DNA of 46,120 bases, from the NCBI GenBank assembly GCA_002706085.1, contig PAJO01000020.1, forward strand, positions 60,311 through 106,430, in the 5' to 3' direction. The notes below the pieces were generated by a model. The model was not told where the DNA came from and ran no database searches. It worked only from the letters and a program-made list of their open reading frames with translations. Position numbers and translations under genes: made by a program. Position 1 is the first letter of the stretch. Each line of letters opens with the position of its first letter. Origin of the DNA: Alcanivoracaceae bacterium. Lineage in GTDB: Bacteria > Pseudomonadota > Gammaproteobacteria > Pseudomonadales > Alcanivoracaceae. Below are positions 24,744 through 32,589 of the stretch, piece by piece.

Positions 24744-26102
24744 ATGACACAGTCTCTGGATGCACTCTGGGAACAGGTGCGTGCACAGAAAACCCGGATT
24801 CCCTCCCTGTATGGCGACATCGATTTTGATGTCACCCCGGAGCGTTTTACCGACGACATCCACACCCGCAGCGCCCTGCCCGAAAAATTCGCAGGCAAAT
24901 ACCGGGGCCAGATTCTGGCCGACAAGGAAAAAGTGGAACGGGCCCGCGCCTATACCCTGCTCGGTGACAATGTGGCCGATGCTTATGCCGCGCTGATGCC
25001 CGAATACGGGTTTCGCAACCTGATCAGCATGCTCAAGACCGCCTGCGACAAGGGACTGGATGCGGTAGATAATCCGCCCCAGGAACTGAGCGATTTCATT
25101 CAGGCCATGGAAGCAACACCGGACTGGGTAGACATGGATCTGGTTCGCGAGGGCGCGCGCCTGAGCCGTAACCAGATGGTCAACCTGGCACCCTATGTCA
25201 TCCGTGGCGCGTTCGTCGCCACCTTCATGAACAAGTACTCCGGGTTGCCCATGGCCATCACCGGCACCCTGGCCAACGAGTCGGTGAACCAGCGGATCAA
25301 TGAGACCGCCAGTTTCTTCACCACCGCCACCCTGCCTGGCGCTCTGGAACGCTTTGGCCCAGGCTTCAAGGCGGCCGCCATGGTGCGCCTGATGCACTCC
25401 ATGGTGCGTTTCAACATCATCAAGCGGGCGACCACCGACAAGGGCGGCCCCTGGGATCCCGCGGTCTACGGCATACCTATCCCGCAGGTAGACCAGATGC
25501 CGGCCGGCACCATGCCCGCCTACCTGACGGCGTTCAAGGCCATGCGCAAGGGCCGCAAACATTTCACCCGGCAAGAACGGGCGATCGTGGAACTGTCGCG
25601 TTACGAGTGTTTTCTGCTCGGTCTGCCTGCAGAGTTGCTACCCGCAGAAGCCCCGGACATCATCGACACCATGCTCACTTATTCCGGCACGCTGCGTGAA
25701 GGGTATGACGACAGCACCTGTGGTGAGCTGACGCGGGCAACCATGTCCGTCTATCGTCCCAAGGATGACAAGCTGATCAGCAAGGTTCACAACGCGGTGG
25801 AGCGCAGTTTCTCGAAAGTGTTCTTTACCCAGGCGTTTCTCGGCAAGAAGGACAAATCAAAGGCTGAAGAGATGGGCGTGGCACCCCACGCGCTGGACTA
25901 TGCCCTGTTCAGCGTCGGTAATCTTTTCATCATGCCGCGCCTGCTGGCCTATCGCACCCTGCAGGATATTCCGGTGGCCAACAAGGTTGCCGACCGCATT
26001 CTGGTCAAACGCATCAAGCAACTGCTGGTGGATTACGGTCATGCCGAATACACCACCGATGCCAACCAATACGCCCCGACCACCAGCGAACCCGCTGCCT
26101 GA
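24744..26102 (+). CDS. MpaB/Lcp-family (DUF2236) haem oxygenase-like protein
   Basis: A 452-residue protein of the DUF2236 family, which includes the rubber oxygenase Lcp (latex clearing protein) and fungal MpaB, b-type haem enzymes that cleave isoprenoid double bonds with O2. Key block: NQRINETASFF (182-192) and MVRLMHSMVR (213-222). Aligning to Lcp of Streptomyces K30 (residues from memory), Arg164, Thr168 and the haem ligand His198 fall on Arg184, Thr188 and His218 with a constant offset of 20, but Lys167 is replaced by Glu187. There is no signal peptide, unlike secreted Lcp. GAGG precedes the ATG. A role in oxidising a lipid, isoprenoid or alkane derivative is inference. It is convergent with the small membrane protein at 26140. 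Confidence 0.8.
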   Translation: MTQSLDALWEQVRAQKTRIPSLYGDIDFDVTPERFTDDIHTRSALPEKFAGKYRGQILADKEKVERARAYTLLGDNVADAYAALMPEYGFRNLISMLKTACDKGLDAVDNPPQELSDFIQAMEATPDWVDMDLVREGARLSRNQMVNLAPYVIRGAFVATFMNKYSGLPMAITGTLANESVNQRINETASFFTTATLPGALERFGPGFKAAAMVRLMHSMVRFNIIKRATTDKGGPWDPAVYGIPIPQVDQMPAGTMPAYLTAFKAMRKGRKHFTRQERAIVELSRYECFLLGLPAELLPAEAPDIIDTMLTYSGTLREGYDDSTCGELTRATMSVYRPKDDKLISKVHNAVERSFSKVFFTQAFLGKKDKSKAEEMGVAPHALDYALFSVGNLFIMPRLLAYRTLQDIPVANKVADRILVKRIKQLLVDYGHAEYTTDANQYAPTTSEPAA

Positions 26103-26110
26103 CCCTGCCC

Positions 26111-26149
26111 GCTGCTGTGGGCGCCGGCCTCTGCCACGCCTACAGCAGC
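26111..26149. terminator. Hairpin between convergent genes 3-prime ends
   Basis: GCTGCTGT (26111-26118) pairs with ACAGCAGC (26142-26149), and inner GGCG pairs with CGCC. It lies 9 bases after the oxygenase stop and overlaps the last codons of the opposing membrane-protein gene. A possible bidirectional terminator without a clear T-tract. Confidence 0.4.
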
Positions 26150-26571
26150 AAACCTGCCACCAACAACGACAGTGCCATCAGCCCATGGGGCAGAAACACG
26201 TGGCGCCACCCAAGGATCCGCAACAACTCACGGCTTCCCCCGGCGCGCCGGCTACGCTCCCAGCTATCGGCGGTCTGGAACGGCGCGATGTCATCCACCT
26301 CACCACGAAAGTGCGCTTCAATTTTTTCTATGCGCGCATAGTGCGCCGACTGAAACGCTTTCCAGTGGCCTTCCACCAGCCAGAACATCAGGCTACCCAG
26401 CATCCCCACCCAAAGCAGGGACGGACGATCAAAGAACGCGCCCGATCCGGCCAGAATGCCAGCAAGCGTGACACTCCAGGCCTTGATCGTCAGGGATTTC
26501 TGATCGAAAGAATCAATCAGGTGAGTGAGATGGAAGTACTCCGCTTCCAGCTGCTGGTCTCGTTGCGTCAC
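26140..26571 (-). CDS. Small membrane protein of unknown function
   Basis: About 143 residues if translation begins at the GTG at 26571, which has AGGGGG six bases upstream; the frame extends to a GTG at 26634 without a better site. The N-terminal part reads QQLEAEYFHLTHLIDSFDQK, then SLTIKAWSVTLAG begins a first membrane helix, LLWVGMLGSLMFWLVEGHW a second, a soluble charged loop follows, and FLPHGLMALSLLVAGLLL forms a C-terminal helix. The pattern DFDxxSLTIKAWSVT recurs in many uncharacterised bacterial membrane proteins. No function can be assigned. Convergent with the oxygenase and divergent from the glycine-zipper gene. Confidence 0.65.
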   Translation of the reverse strand: MTQRDQQLEAEYFHLTHLIDSFDQKSLTIKAWSVTLAGILAGSGAFFDRPSLLWVGMLGSLMFWLVEGHWKAFQSAHYARIEKIEAHFRGEVDDIAPFQTADSWERSRRAGGSRELLRILGWRHVFLPHGLMALSLLVAGLLL

Positions 26572-26750
26572 GACTGCCCCCTGTTCATTAATGCCTCGCA
26601 CCGCGCCATTTAACCTGATCCCCCGGCGCTGCACAAAAACGCATTGCGGCGTTATTGAACATGGTCCTTAACATTCTTTTGCAACTGTCCACGAACGGAT
26701 TGCTCCGCCCTGCACTCCAAACCGGAAATAACCGAAATAAGGAGTGAGCC

Positions 26751-27281
26751 ATGAAAAGCGCAGCTATTGCCGGTCTGGGTATCGCAGGTGCCGTGGCTAT
26801 TGCAGGGGTCGGGTACGGCGCCTACGAGGCCATGACGCCAGCCAAATCCGGATACGCCACCGTCACCAAGGTGGAACCCATTGTTGAACGCTGGGAAGAA
26901 CCCCGGGAGGTTTGTCAGGATGTCACCAGCACACGGCAAAAACCCACCAAAGATCAGCATCGCGTGACGGGCACCGTTGTTGGCGCCGTTATCGGTGGGG
27001 TGGTTGGTCATCAATTTGGTGGCGGCAGCGGCAAAGATGCTGCCACGGCCGGCGGGGCCATTGCCGGCGGCGTGGCGGGCAACCAGATCCAGAAAGGGAT
27101 GCAACAACGCAACACCGAAACCGTGACCGAACAACAATGTCGCACCGTCATGGAAAGCCGTAGCAAGACCGAAGGCTACGAAGTGACCTACGTCTTCAAT
27201 GACAACGAAGACACCATCCGCTTGGACAAGAAGCCTGGCGAACGCCTGCGGATCGAAGACGGGGATGTGGTCACCCCCTAA
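26751..27281 (+). CDS. Glycine-zipper 2TM domain envelope protein
   Basis: A 176-residue protein with AAGGAGTG before the ATG. An N-terminal hydrophobic segment (4-24) is a signal or anchor, with no lipobox Cys. Residues 72-110 form the glycine-zipper hairpin: TGTVVGAVIGGVVGHQFGGG then GGAIAGGVAGNQIQKGMQ, the Rick_17kDa (SlyB-like) motif. CQDV and QQCRTV provide two cysteines on either side that could pair, and a C-terminal soluble part follows with TYVFNDNEDTIRLDKKPGERLRI. Such proteins sit in the cell envelope and often respond to envelope stress; the precise role is unknown. Ends just before a strong hairpin. Confidence 0.85.
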   Translation: MKSAAIAGLGIAGAVAIAGVGYGAYEAMTPAKSGYATVTKVEPIVERWEEPREVCQDVTSTRQKPTKDQHRVTGTVVGAVIGGVVGHQFGGGSGKDAATAGGAIAGGVAGNQIQKGMQQRNTETVTEQQCRTVMESRSKTEGYEVTYVFNDNEDTIRLDKKPGERLRIEDGDVVTP

Positions 27282-27296
27282 CAGGCTGTTGAACCC

Positions 27297-27328
27297 TCGT
27301 TCGAGAACCTGACCCGGTTCTCGAACGA
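27297..27328. terminator. Perfect 13-bp hairpin between convergent genes
   Basis: TCGTTCGAGAACC (27297-27309), loop TGACCC, exact reverse complement at 27316-27328. It lies 16 bases after the glycine-zipper stop and 11 bases beyond the opposing SDR stop, so it can end both transcripts. No T-tract on either strand. Confidence 0.6.
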
Positions 27329-27338
27329 CGGTCCGCAA

Positions 27339-28247
27339 TCAGGGGTTCAGATAGTGAACCCCTGTCATATCCTCCGATACCTGCCACAACCGCTGTGCCA
27401 CTTCCGGGTTATCGGCGATCCGGCGGGCATAGGCTTTGGCCGGATAGCCACGTAGCTCCAGCAGCTTGCCATCGGGTCCGTAATATTCCCCGGCCTGCAC
27501 ATCCGCACTGGTCGCCGCCATCACACCCGGCAGGCACCCCATCTCAGCGGGTTGCGCTATCATCGCGTTGAACAACCCTCCGCCTGGTACGGTATCCTGC
27601 AAATGGGTCGCGGAGTAACCGGGGTGAGCCGCAAAGGCCCGGATAGGGGAACCGGCCGCCAGTAAGCGTCGATGCAACTCACGAGCAAAGATCAGGTTCG
27701 CCAGTTTGCTCTGCGCATAGAACGGCCAGCGCCAGTAGGATTTCTCGGCATTGAGGTTATCCCACATGATCTTGCCGCCCCGATGCACCACACTGGATAT
27801 CTGCACGATGCGTGGTGCCGGTGCCGCCTCCAAGACCGGCAGTAGCTGCCCGGTCAGCGCAAAATGGCCAAGATGATTGGTGCCAAACTGAATCTCAAAT
27901 CCGTCTTTGGTGCGCTGCAGTGGTGGCGCCATCAAGCCGGCATTATTGAGCAGCACATCCACCTTGTCGAAACGGCCACTAACCTCCTGCGCAAATTCTT
28001 TAACGGAGGCCAGATCAGCCAGATCCAGCGCCATGATCTCCAAACTGGCGCCCGCGGTTTCGGCCATCACCTGCTCGGCCGCAGCTTGCGCTTTGGATGC
28101 ATTCCGGCACGCCATGATCACCTGCGCGCCATTGGCCGCAAACAGCTTGACGGCCTCCAGCCCAATACCACTGTTCGCGCCGGTCACCAAAATGGTCTTA
28201 TTGCTCAAATCCGGAATATGGTCCGGCCGCCAGGTGGATCTTCCCAT
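27339..28247 (-). CDS. Short-chain dehydrogenase (retinol dehydrogenase/WWOX-like)
   Basis: A 302-residue SDR. The start at 28247 is supported by AAGGAG eight bases upstream and by the family opening WRPDHIPDLSNKTILVTGA; a longer frame to 28340 adds unrelated residues. Motifs: TGANSGIG (cofactor loop), CRNASKA after the second strand (NADP preference), LLNNAGLM, ISSVVHRGG with catalytic Ser, and YAQSK with Tyr and Lys. The NLNAEKSYWRW and FAAHPGYSATHLQ segments are typical of the retinol-dehydrogenase/WW-oxidoreductase-like subgroup. Substrate unknown, often a lipophilic alcohol or ketone. Preceded by a candidate promoter at 28293-28322 and a small palindrome, GAGAC-TCGT-GTCTC (28263-28276). 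Confidence 0.87.
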   Translation of the reverse strand: MGRSTWRPDHIPDLSNKTILVTGANSGIGLEAVKLFAANGAQVIMACRNASKAQAAAEQVMAETAGASLEIMALDLADLASVKEFAQEVSGRFDKVDVLLNNAGLMAPPLQRTKDGFEIQFGTNHLGHFALTGQLLPVLEAAPAPRIVQISSVVHRGGKIMWDNLNAEKSYWRWPFYAQSKLANLIFARELHRRLLAAGSPIRAFAAHPGYSATHLQDTVPGGGLFNAMIAQPAEMGCLPGVMAATSADVQAGEYYGPDGKLLELRGYPAKAYARRIADNPEVAQRLWQVSEDMTGVHYLNP

Positions 28248-28292
28248 CTCATGCTCCTTGCAGAGACTCGTGTCTCGTCCGATTTCGGTAGC

Positions 28293-28322
28293 GCTATAGT
28301 GCGCATTCAGCACACCAATCAA
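28293..28322 (-). promoter_or_regulatory. Candidate promoter of the second SDR gene
   Basis: On the minus strand TTGATT (28322-28317), 18-base spacer, TATAGC (28298-28293), 46 bases before the start codon. The palindrome GAGAC-TCGT-GTCTC at 28263-28276 lies between it and the ribosome site and could be an operator. Confidence 0.4.
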
Positions 28323-28357
28323 AACCACCCAAACATGCATTGTCCCGGTATAACCGG

Positions 28358-28960
28358 TCAGTCAGGTTTCACGAACACTCGCCGGGCAGAGACTACCTGG
28401 CCGCGCACCGCGCAGTCCGGATGATGATCATTCACCAACCCCATGGCTTGCATGAAGGCATAGCACGTCGTGGGACCAACAAATTTCCAGCCTCGGCTTT
28501 TCAGTGCTTTAGACAATGCATGGGACCGGGGTGAGGTGGTTCGGGTAACGGGCTGCGCATTGGTCGGCTCCTCAAAGCGCCAGAAGAACGCGGCCAGTGA
28601 GCCCTCCTCTTTAATCATGTCCCGTGCGCAACGGGCGTTGTGAATAGCCGCTTCTATTTTTCGGCGATTCCGAATCAGGCCACTATCGGTCAGCATTCTC
28701 TCAATCTGTACTGGTCCGAAAGCCGCCACAGATTCGATATGGAAATCGCAGAAGGCACGGCGGAAGTTTTCCCGTTTCTCCAGGACGGTGCGCCAGCTCA
28801 AACCACACTGAAAGGCTTCAAGGCAGACCTTTTCGAACAGGTGACGATCCTCCTTCACCGGAAATCCCCACTCGGTATCGTGATAGCGCTGAAAATCCGG
28901 TGCAGCAGTGACCCAGGCGCAACGACACAGGCCATCGCTTCCTACAACGGTCGCTGTCAT
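28358..28960 (-). CDS. tag: DNA-3-methyladenine glycosylase I
   Basis: A 200-residue base-excision repair enzyme that removes 3-methyladenine from alkylated DNA. Zinc ligands of the family are present: Cys14 in CRCAW, His27 in YHDTEWG, and HHPDC near the C-terminus (His and Cys four apart). Other landmarks are FEKVCLEAFQCGLSWRTVLEKR and GWKFVGPTTCYAFMQAMGLVNDH, the Tag core with its HhH-like region. Its ATG overlaps the stop of the LuxR-hydrolase gene as ATGA, so it is the second gene of that operon and translationally coupled. This pairing is odd: a constitutive repair gene downstream of a large regulator. Length is normal. Confidence 0.95.
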   Translation of the reverse strand: MTATVVGSDGLCRCAWVTAAPDFQRYHDTEWGFPVKEDRHLFEKVCLEAFQCGLSWRTVLEKRENFRRAFCDFHIESVAAFGPVQIERMLTDSGLIRNRRKIEAAIHNARCARDMIKEEGSLAAFFWRFEEPTNAQPVTRTTSPRSHALSKALKSRGWKFVGPTTCYAFMQAMGLVNDHHPDCAVRGQVVSARRVFVKPD

Positions 28961-30744
28961 CCTGACGCCTTGTACGTGGGTGCTGCGGTGGCAGGGAGCT
29001 CAAGCAACTCGACAAGAAAATCCTGCCAATGGGTATAGACCATAAACCGGCCATAGTCAGGAAAACTGCGAAACTGCACATTGGGGATCTCGGAGGCCAG
29101 GCCTCGGGCGCTGCCGATGGAAATGATGCGGTCGTCTTCGCCATGCCAATGCAGTACCGGTATGGTGATCTCGCCCAGATCCACTTGCCAGGGTTCCTGC
29201 ATTCTCAGGTACTCCTCCAGATGCACCCTTGCGCCCTGAAATTGACTGTGACGCATTCGCTTGATGGTGCGCGCCAGCAGATCCGGATCCGCGAAGATTT
29301 TCTGATCTGCCTCGCAAAGATTCTTGGCCACACGGACATAAAATTTTTCCGGTGCCTTCTGTACGCCACGGATCGCCAGTCGGCCAATCAACAGAAACAG
29401 GCGCGGGTCGCGACGAAATACACGCAGGAACATCTTGTGTAACCGATCCAGCTTGTCGAGCTCGAAATGCTCAATGGGCACCGTACTGGCAAGAATTCCT
29501 AACCGGCTGAACAGGTCGGGATCTTGCGCAGCCGCACACAGGGCATAGGGCCCACCGCCGCAATAGCTGGCCATGGGAGGGCGTTCGATCCCAAGATGTT
29601 GGCACAGAAAGCGAATATCCGGCCCCAAATTATGAAACTGCAGGTCAGGGTTGTAGGTGGAAATCCCGTAACCGGGACGCACAATCAGGATCACTCGCAG
29701 ATTGTGTTCCCGATACCAGGCATCAAACCAGCCGTGATCTGGGAGTGACGCACCCAGATTATCCAGTGTCAGTAGCGGCTCGCCATCCGGTGCTCCGTAT
29801 TCCATCCAGCTCAGCACCCGGCCATCCGGCAGGGTGACGGTATATTCGCGCTCACTCTGTTCTGCAGGCAGATTGGCGCCCTGGACAAGCGCATGCCCCA
29901 TCACACGGCTGACCAGCTGCACCTGGCTGTTGGCATCCAGCTTGGCCATGGTCGACTTCAGCTGGGTTCGTGCCGTGTGCACACTGATGTCCAGAAGTGC
30001 CGCACTCTGATTCAGATTGCCCACTTTGCACAGAACATGCAGCAAGCGAGCCTCTGCCGGAGAAATGGCAAACAGGGACTGCAACCTCTCCGCCGAAGGG
30101 GTGACAATGCTGTGCCCGGACAGCACCCAGAGGATGGTACGCACCTGGGAAATGGTGCCGGGGGCATCGGATTTCTGCACTGGCACACACAGCAGGGAGA
30201 CATTTTCTTCCGGCGCGCTAAGCAGCTGGGTGTTCCTGCCCTCCGCCAGTTTATTGACCCGCACCAGAGCCTGGCGCAATTTGCGATCATGAATCACCAG
30301 CTGGCCGCTGCTGGTCAATTGCACCACCCCTTCCGCCAGCACCTGATGGGAAATGGCATTACATTCCACCACCTGCATCCATTCATCGAGCATCAACATG
30401 GGCCAGGGCATCTGATTGTACAGCGTGTTGAGCACCTGGCATCGATCTTCCAGGGCATGCATGTAGGCACTGCTCTTCACCGCTCTTTCCAGATGCCCTA
30501 TCAGCTGCTCTACTTCCGGCCGGGCAGTCGAATTGTCCACCGGGGTGCTGGCCACCGACGACCGTCCGGTCTCTCCGGCGTCAGATCGACCCTCTTCCGG
30601 GTCGTGATTTACCTCACCATGCCCCGCCCAATCTGCCAGGGTATCCAACAGCTCGACCCAGTCACCAGGGGCCAGTGCGGTGTCGTAGATCTGGGCAATC
30701 ACATCGTGATCGTTCTTGTTTTTCTTGCGCACGGCAGCATCCAC
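28957..30744 (-). CDS. LuxR-type regulator fused to a degenerate alpha/beta-hydrolase domain
   Basis: A 595-residue three-part protein. Residues about 100-210 resemble a PAS-like sensor (LYNQMPWPMLMLDEWMQVVECN). Residues about 223-282 form a LuxR-type helix-turn-helix (ISPAEARLLHVLCKVGNLNQ, HTARTQLKSTMAKLDANSQ). From about 300 to the end is an alpha/beta-hydrolase fold. In that domain the nucleophile motif reads SYCGGGPYAL with Cys395 where Ser is normal, the acid is present (HGEDDRI, 535-540), and the usual catalytic GH reads GR (Arg566 in FPDYGRFMVY). Hydrolysis is therefore doubtful and the domain may be a ligand sensor. The start is taken as GTG 30744, without a clear ribosome site and only about ten bases from the predicted transcript start; it is the least certain part. 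Coupled to tag. Confidence 0.8.
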   Translation of the reverse strand: MDAAVRKKNKNDHDVIAQIYDTALAPGDWVELLDTLADWAGHGEVNHDPEEGRSDAGETGRSSVASTPVDNSTARPEVEQLIGHLERAVKSSAYMHALEDRCQVLNTLYNQMPWPMLMLDEWMQVVECNAISHQVLAEGVVQLTSSGQLVIHDRKLRQALVRVNKLAEGRNTQLLSAPEENVSLLCVPVQKSDAPGTISQVRTILWVLSGHSIVTPSAERLQSLFAISPAEARLLHVLCKVGNLNQSAALLDISVHTARTQLKSTMAKLDANSQVQLVSRVMGHALVQGANLPAEQSEREYTVTLPDGRVLSWMEYGAPDGEPLLTLDNLGASLPDHGWFDAWYREHNLRVILIVRPGYGISTYNPDLQFHNLGPDIRFLCQHLGIERPPMASYCGGGPYALCAAAQDPDLFSRLGILASTVPIEHFELDKLDRLHKMFLRVFRRDPRLFLLIGRLAIRGVQKAPEKFYVRVAKNLCEADQKIFADPDLLARTIKRMRHSQFQGARVHLEEYLRMQEPWQVDLGEITIPVLHWHGEDDRIISIGSARGLASEIPNVQFRSFPDYGRFMVYTHWQDFLVELLELPATAAPTYKASG

Positions 30745-30760
30745 TCGAGGTTATGGATCC

Positions 30761-30788
30761 ATAGTAAAAAGCCCCGACCGAAGGTCAA
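30761..30788 (-). promoter_or_regulatory. Promoter of the LuxR-hydrolase/tag operon
   Basis: On the minus strand TTGACC (30788-30783), 16-base spacer, TACTAT (30766-30761). Five of six and four of six bases agree with sigma-70 consensus. The implied transcript start is about ten bases before the GTG start codon, giving a very short leader. Confidence 0.5.
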
Positions 30789-30878
30789 CCTCTTGCGGAA
30801 AATGAAATATGGAACTGAGTTTCACAAAACGGCAGCATCAGCGTAACATACCATCACACCGCCTCTGGAGAACGCGAT

Positions 30879-31319
30879 ATGGCACGAGTTCAACTGGAAC
30901 TCCCTGAGCAATTTCTGTACACCCACACCATCAATGTTCGCATGACCGACCTGAACACAGGCAAGCATGTGGGGAATGACCAGATGATCTCGTTACTCTC
31001 CGAGGCCCGCTACCGGTTCTTCTGCGACGTTGGTTTCGACCAGTTTGAGAGTCAGGGACAAAGCATCGTGGTGACGGATCTGGTGGCAACTTACAAGGCG
31101 GAAAGTTTTGCCCAGGATGATCTGCAATTTGAAGTCGGCCTGATGGATTTCAACAAGTACGGCGCGGACCTGATTTTCCGGGTGACCAAGCAACCGTCTG
31201 GCCAGGTGGTGGTTCTGGCAAAACAGGGCTTCGTTTTTTTTGATCATGCCAGGCATGGAGTCATTCCGGTACCCGATAACTTTCGCCAGCAGTTTGCCTC
31301 GATTCCTGACCAGGCCTGA
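30879..31319 (+). CDS. Hotdog-fold acyl-CoA thioesterase
   Basis: A 146-residue thioesterase of the 4-hydroxybenzoyl-CoA/YbgC type. YTHTINVRMTDLNTGKHVGNDQMISLLSEARYRFF (about 14-48) contains the Asp (TDLN) and His (KHVGND) positions around the catalytic helix, followed by strands VVTDLVATYKAESFAQDDLQF and VVLAKQGFVFFDH. It is expected to release fatty acids or aromatic acids from CoA in the cytoplasm. CTGGAGAACG precedes the ATG at 30879. It diverges from the LuxR-hydrolase gene and its stop is only six bases from the stop of the opposing YhiN gene, leaving no room for a terminator between them. Confidence 0.85.
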   Translation: MARVQLELPEQFLYTHTINVRMTDLNTGKHVGNDQMISLLSEARYRFFCDVGFDQFESQGQSIVVTDLVATYKAESFAQDDLQFEVGLMDFNKYGADLIFRVTKQPSGQVVVLAKQGFVFFDHARHGVIPVPDNFRQQFASIPDQA

Positions 31320-31325
31320 TGGTGG

Positions 31326-32516
31326 CTACAACGCCATCCCGGTACACCAGCCACTGGCCCAGGCCCATTGGAAATTAAATCCGCCCAGCTGACCGGTGAC
31401 ATCCAGAACTTCACCGATGAAGTGCAGTCCCGGGACCGTTTTGACTTCAAAGTTTCGGGAAGAGAGACCGTCGGTATTCACCCCCCCCAGCGTCACCTCT
31501 GCGGTACGGTACCCTTCTGTCCCTGATGGCTTGAACTGCCAGCCCTTGAGCACTGCGGCCACCCCGCCAAGACGGTCATTGCTGAATTGCTGAAGGTGGC
31601 CTTGCCAGCCGAACTGCTCCACCAGCGCAGCAGACAAGCGCTGGGAAAAATACTGGCGCAACCAACGCTCCAGCCCACGATTGGGGTGCGCATTGCGCTC
31701 CTGAATCAAGGCCTGAAGTGGGTCTTCCAACTGTGGAAGCCAGTCCACGGTGACCGCGGTGCCCGGCGCCCAGAAGCTGGACACCTGCAACATGGCCGGC
31801 CCGGACAGCCCCCGATGGGTAATCAACATCGGCTCAGCGAAACGTGCCTTTCCCGCCTCGGCCACCACATCCGTGCTGATCCCTGATAACTGAGACAACC
31901 AGGCCTTGTGCTCGGGAGGCAGCGTAAACGGCACCAGACCGGCCCGGGTGGGTAACACCGACAGACCAAACTGCTCTGCCAGCTGGTAACCAAAACCACT
32001 GGCGCCCATGGTAGGAATCGACAAGCCCCCGCAGGCCACCACCAGTGCCTGGCAGCGCACCGTTTCCCGGGTAGTGGTCAATTCAAAGCCAGAGTCTGTC
32101 CTGACTACCCTGCGGATTCCGGTATCCAGCTGTATCTCTGCCCCGGCCCACTCACACTCCGTCAACAACACCGCCAGCAAGGCCTTGGCACTGTCGGCGC
32201 AGAACAATTGCCCCGGCGCCTTCTCCACGTGCTCTACACCATGGCGTTCCACCAGTTCCAGAAAGTGCCAGGGGGTGTAACGCTTGAGCGCAGATTTGCA
32301 AAAATGGGGATTGGCAGAAACGAAATGTTCCGGCGTGGTATTCAGGTTGGTGAAGTTACAGCGACCGCCGCCGGACATGAGAATTTTCTTGCCGGCCTTG
32401 TTGGCATGGTCGATCACCCGCACGCGATGCCCTTGGTAAGCCGCGGTAGCGGCACACATCAGACCCGCCGCACCGGCACCGATCACAACGACATCAACGA
32501 CACTGGAAACAGTCAT
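31326..32516 (-). CDS. HI0933/YhiN-family FAD-dependent oxidoreductase
   Basis: A 396-residue flavoprotein. GAGAAGLMCA (13-22) is the FAD-binding dinucleotide fold, followed by KAGKKILMSGGGRCNFTN, ACGGLSIPTMGASGFGY, THRGLSGPAMLQ and the C-terminal GGVNTDGLSSRNFEVKTVPGLHFIGEVLDVTGQLGGFN, together diagnostic for the YhiN/HI0933 family. The biochemical reaction of the family is not established. A small hairpin, GCTCC-N8-GGAGC (32521-32538), includes the Shine-Dalgarno GGAG and could mask it. It lies downstream of the small lipoprotein, with a hairpin between. Confidence 0.9.
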   Translation of the reverse strand: MTVSSVVDVVVIGAGAAGLMCAATAAYQGHRVRVIDHANKAGKKILMSGGGRCNFTNLNTTPEHFVSANPHFCKSALKRYTPWHFLELVERHGVEHVEKAPGQLFCADSAKALLAVLLTECEWAGAEIQLDTGIRRVVRTDSGFELTTTRETVRCQALVVACGGLSIPTMGASGFGYQLAEQFGLSVLPTRAGLVPFTLPPEHKAWLSQLSGISTDVVAEAGKARFAEPMLITHRGLSGPAMLQVSSFWAPGTAVTVDWLPQLEDPLQALIQERNAHPNRGLERWLRQYFSQRLSAALVEQFGWQGHLQQFSNDRLGGVAAVLKGWQFKPSGTEGYRTAEVTLGGVNTDGLSSRNFEVKTVPGLHFIGEVLDVTGQLGGFNFQWAWASGWCTGMAL

Positions 32517-32520
32517 GGAA

Positions 32521-32538
32521 GCTCCAAAATCAAGGAGC
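32521..32538 (-). promoter_or_regulatory. Hairpin covering the YhiN ribosome-binding site
   Basis: On the minus strand GCTCC (32538-32534), loop of eight bases, GGAGC (32525-32521). The second arm is the Shine-Dalgarno sequence five bases before the ATG at 32516. A five-pair GC-rich stem could lower initiation unless opened; it may be chance. Confidence 0.35.
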
Positions 32539-32554
32539 GAAGGATAGCGGGATC

Positions 32555-32579
32555 GGGCTATACCAGAAAGGCATAGCCC
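32555..32579 (-). terminator. Hairpin after the small lipoprotein gene
   Basis: GGGCTATACC (32555-32564) and GGCATAGCCC (32570-32579) form a 10-pair stem with one wobble and a five-base loop, 10 bases beyond the lipoprotein stop at 32590. No T-tract follows on the minus strand. Confidence 0.5.
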
Positions 32580-32589
32580 CGGAAAAACA

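Noticed and set aside
29893-30846. Plus-strand frame of 317 codons opposite the LuxR-hydrolase gene
   Set aside because: The minus-strand frame has an HTH and a hydrolase fold, a promoter and coupling to tag; the plus frame has no domain and is rich in His and Gln.
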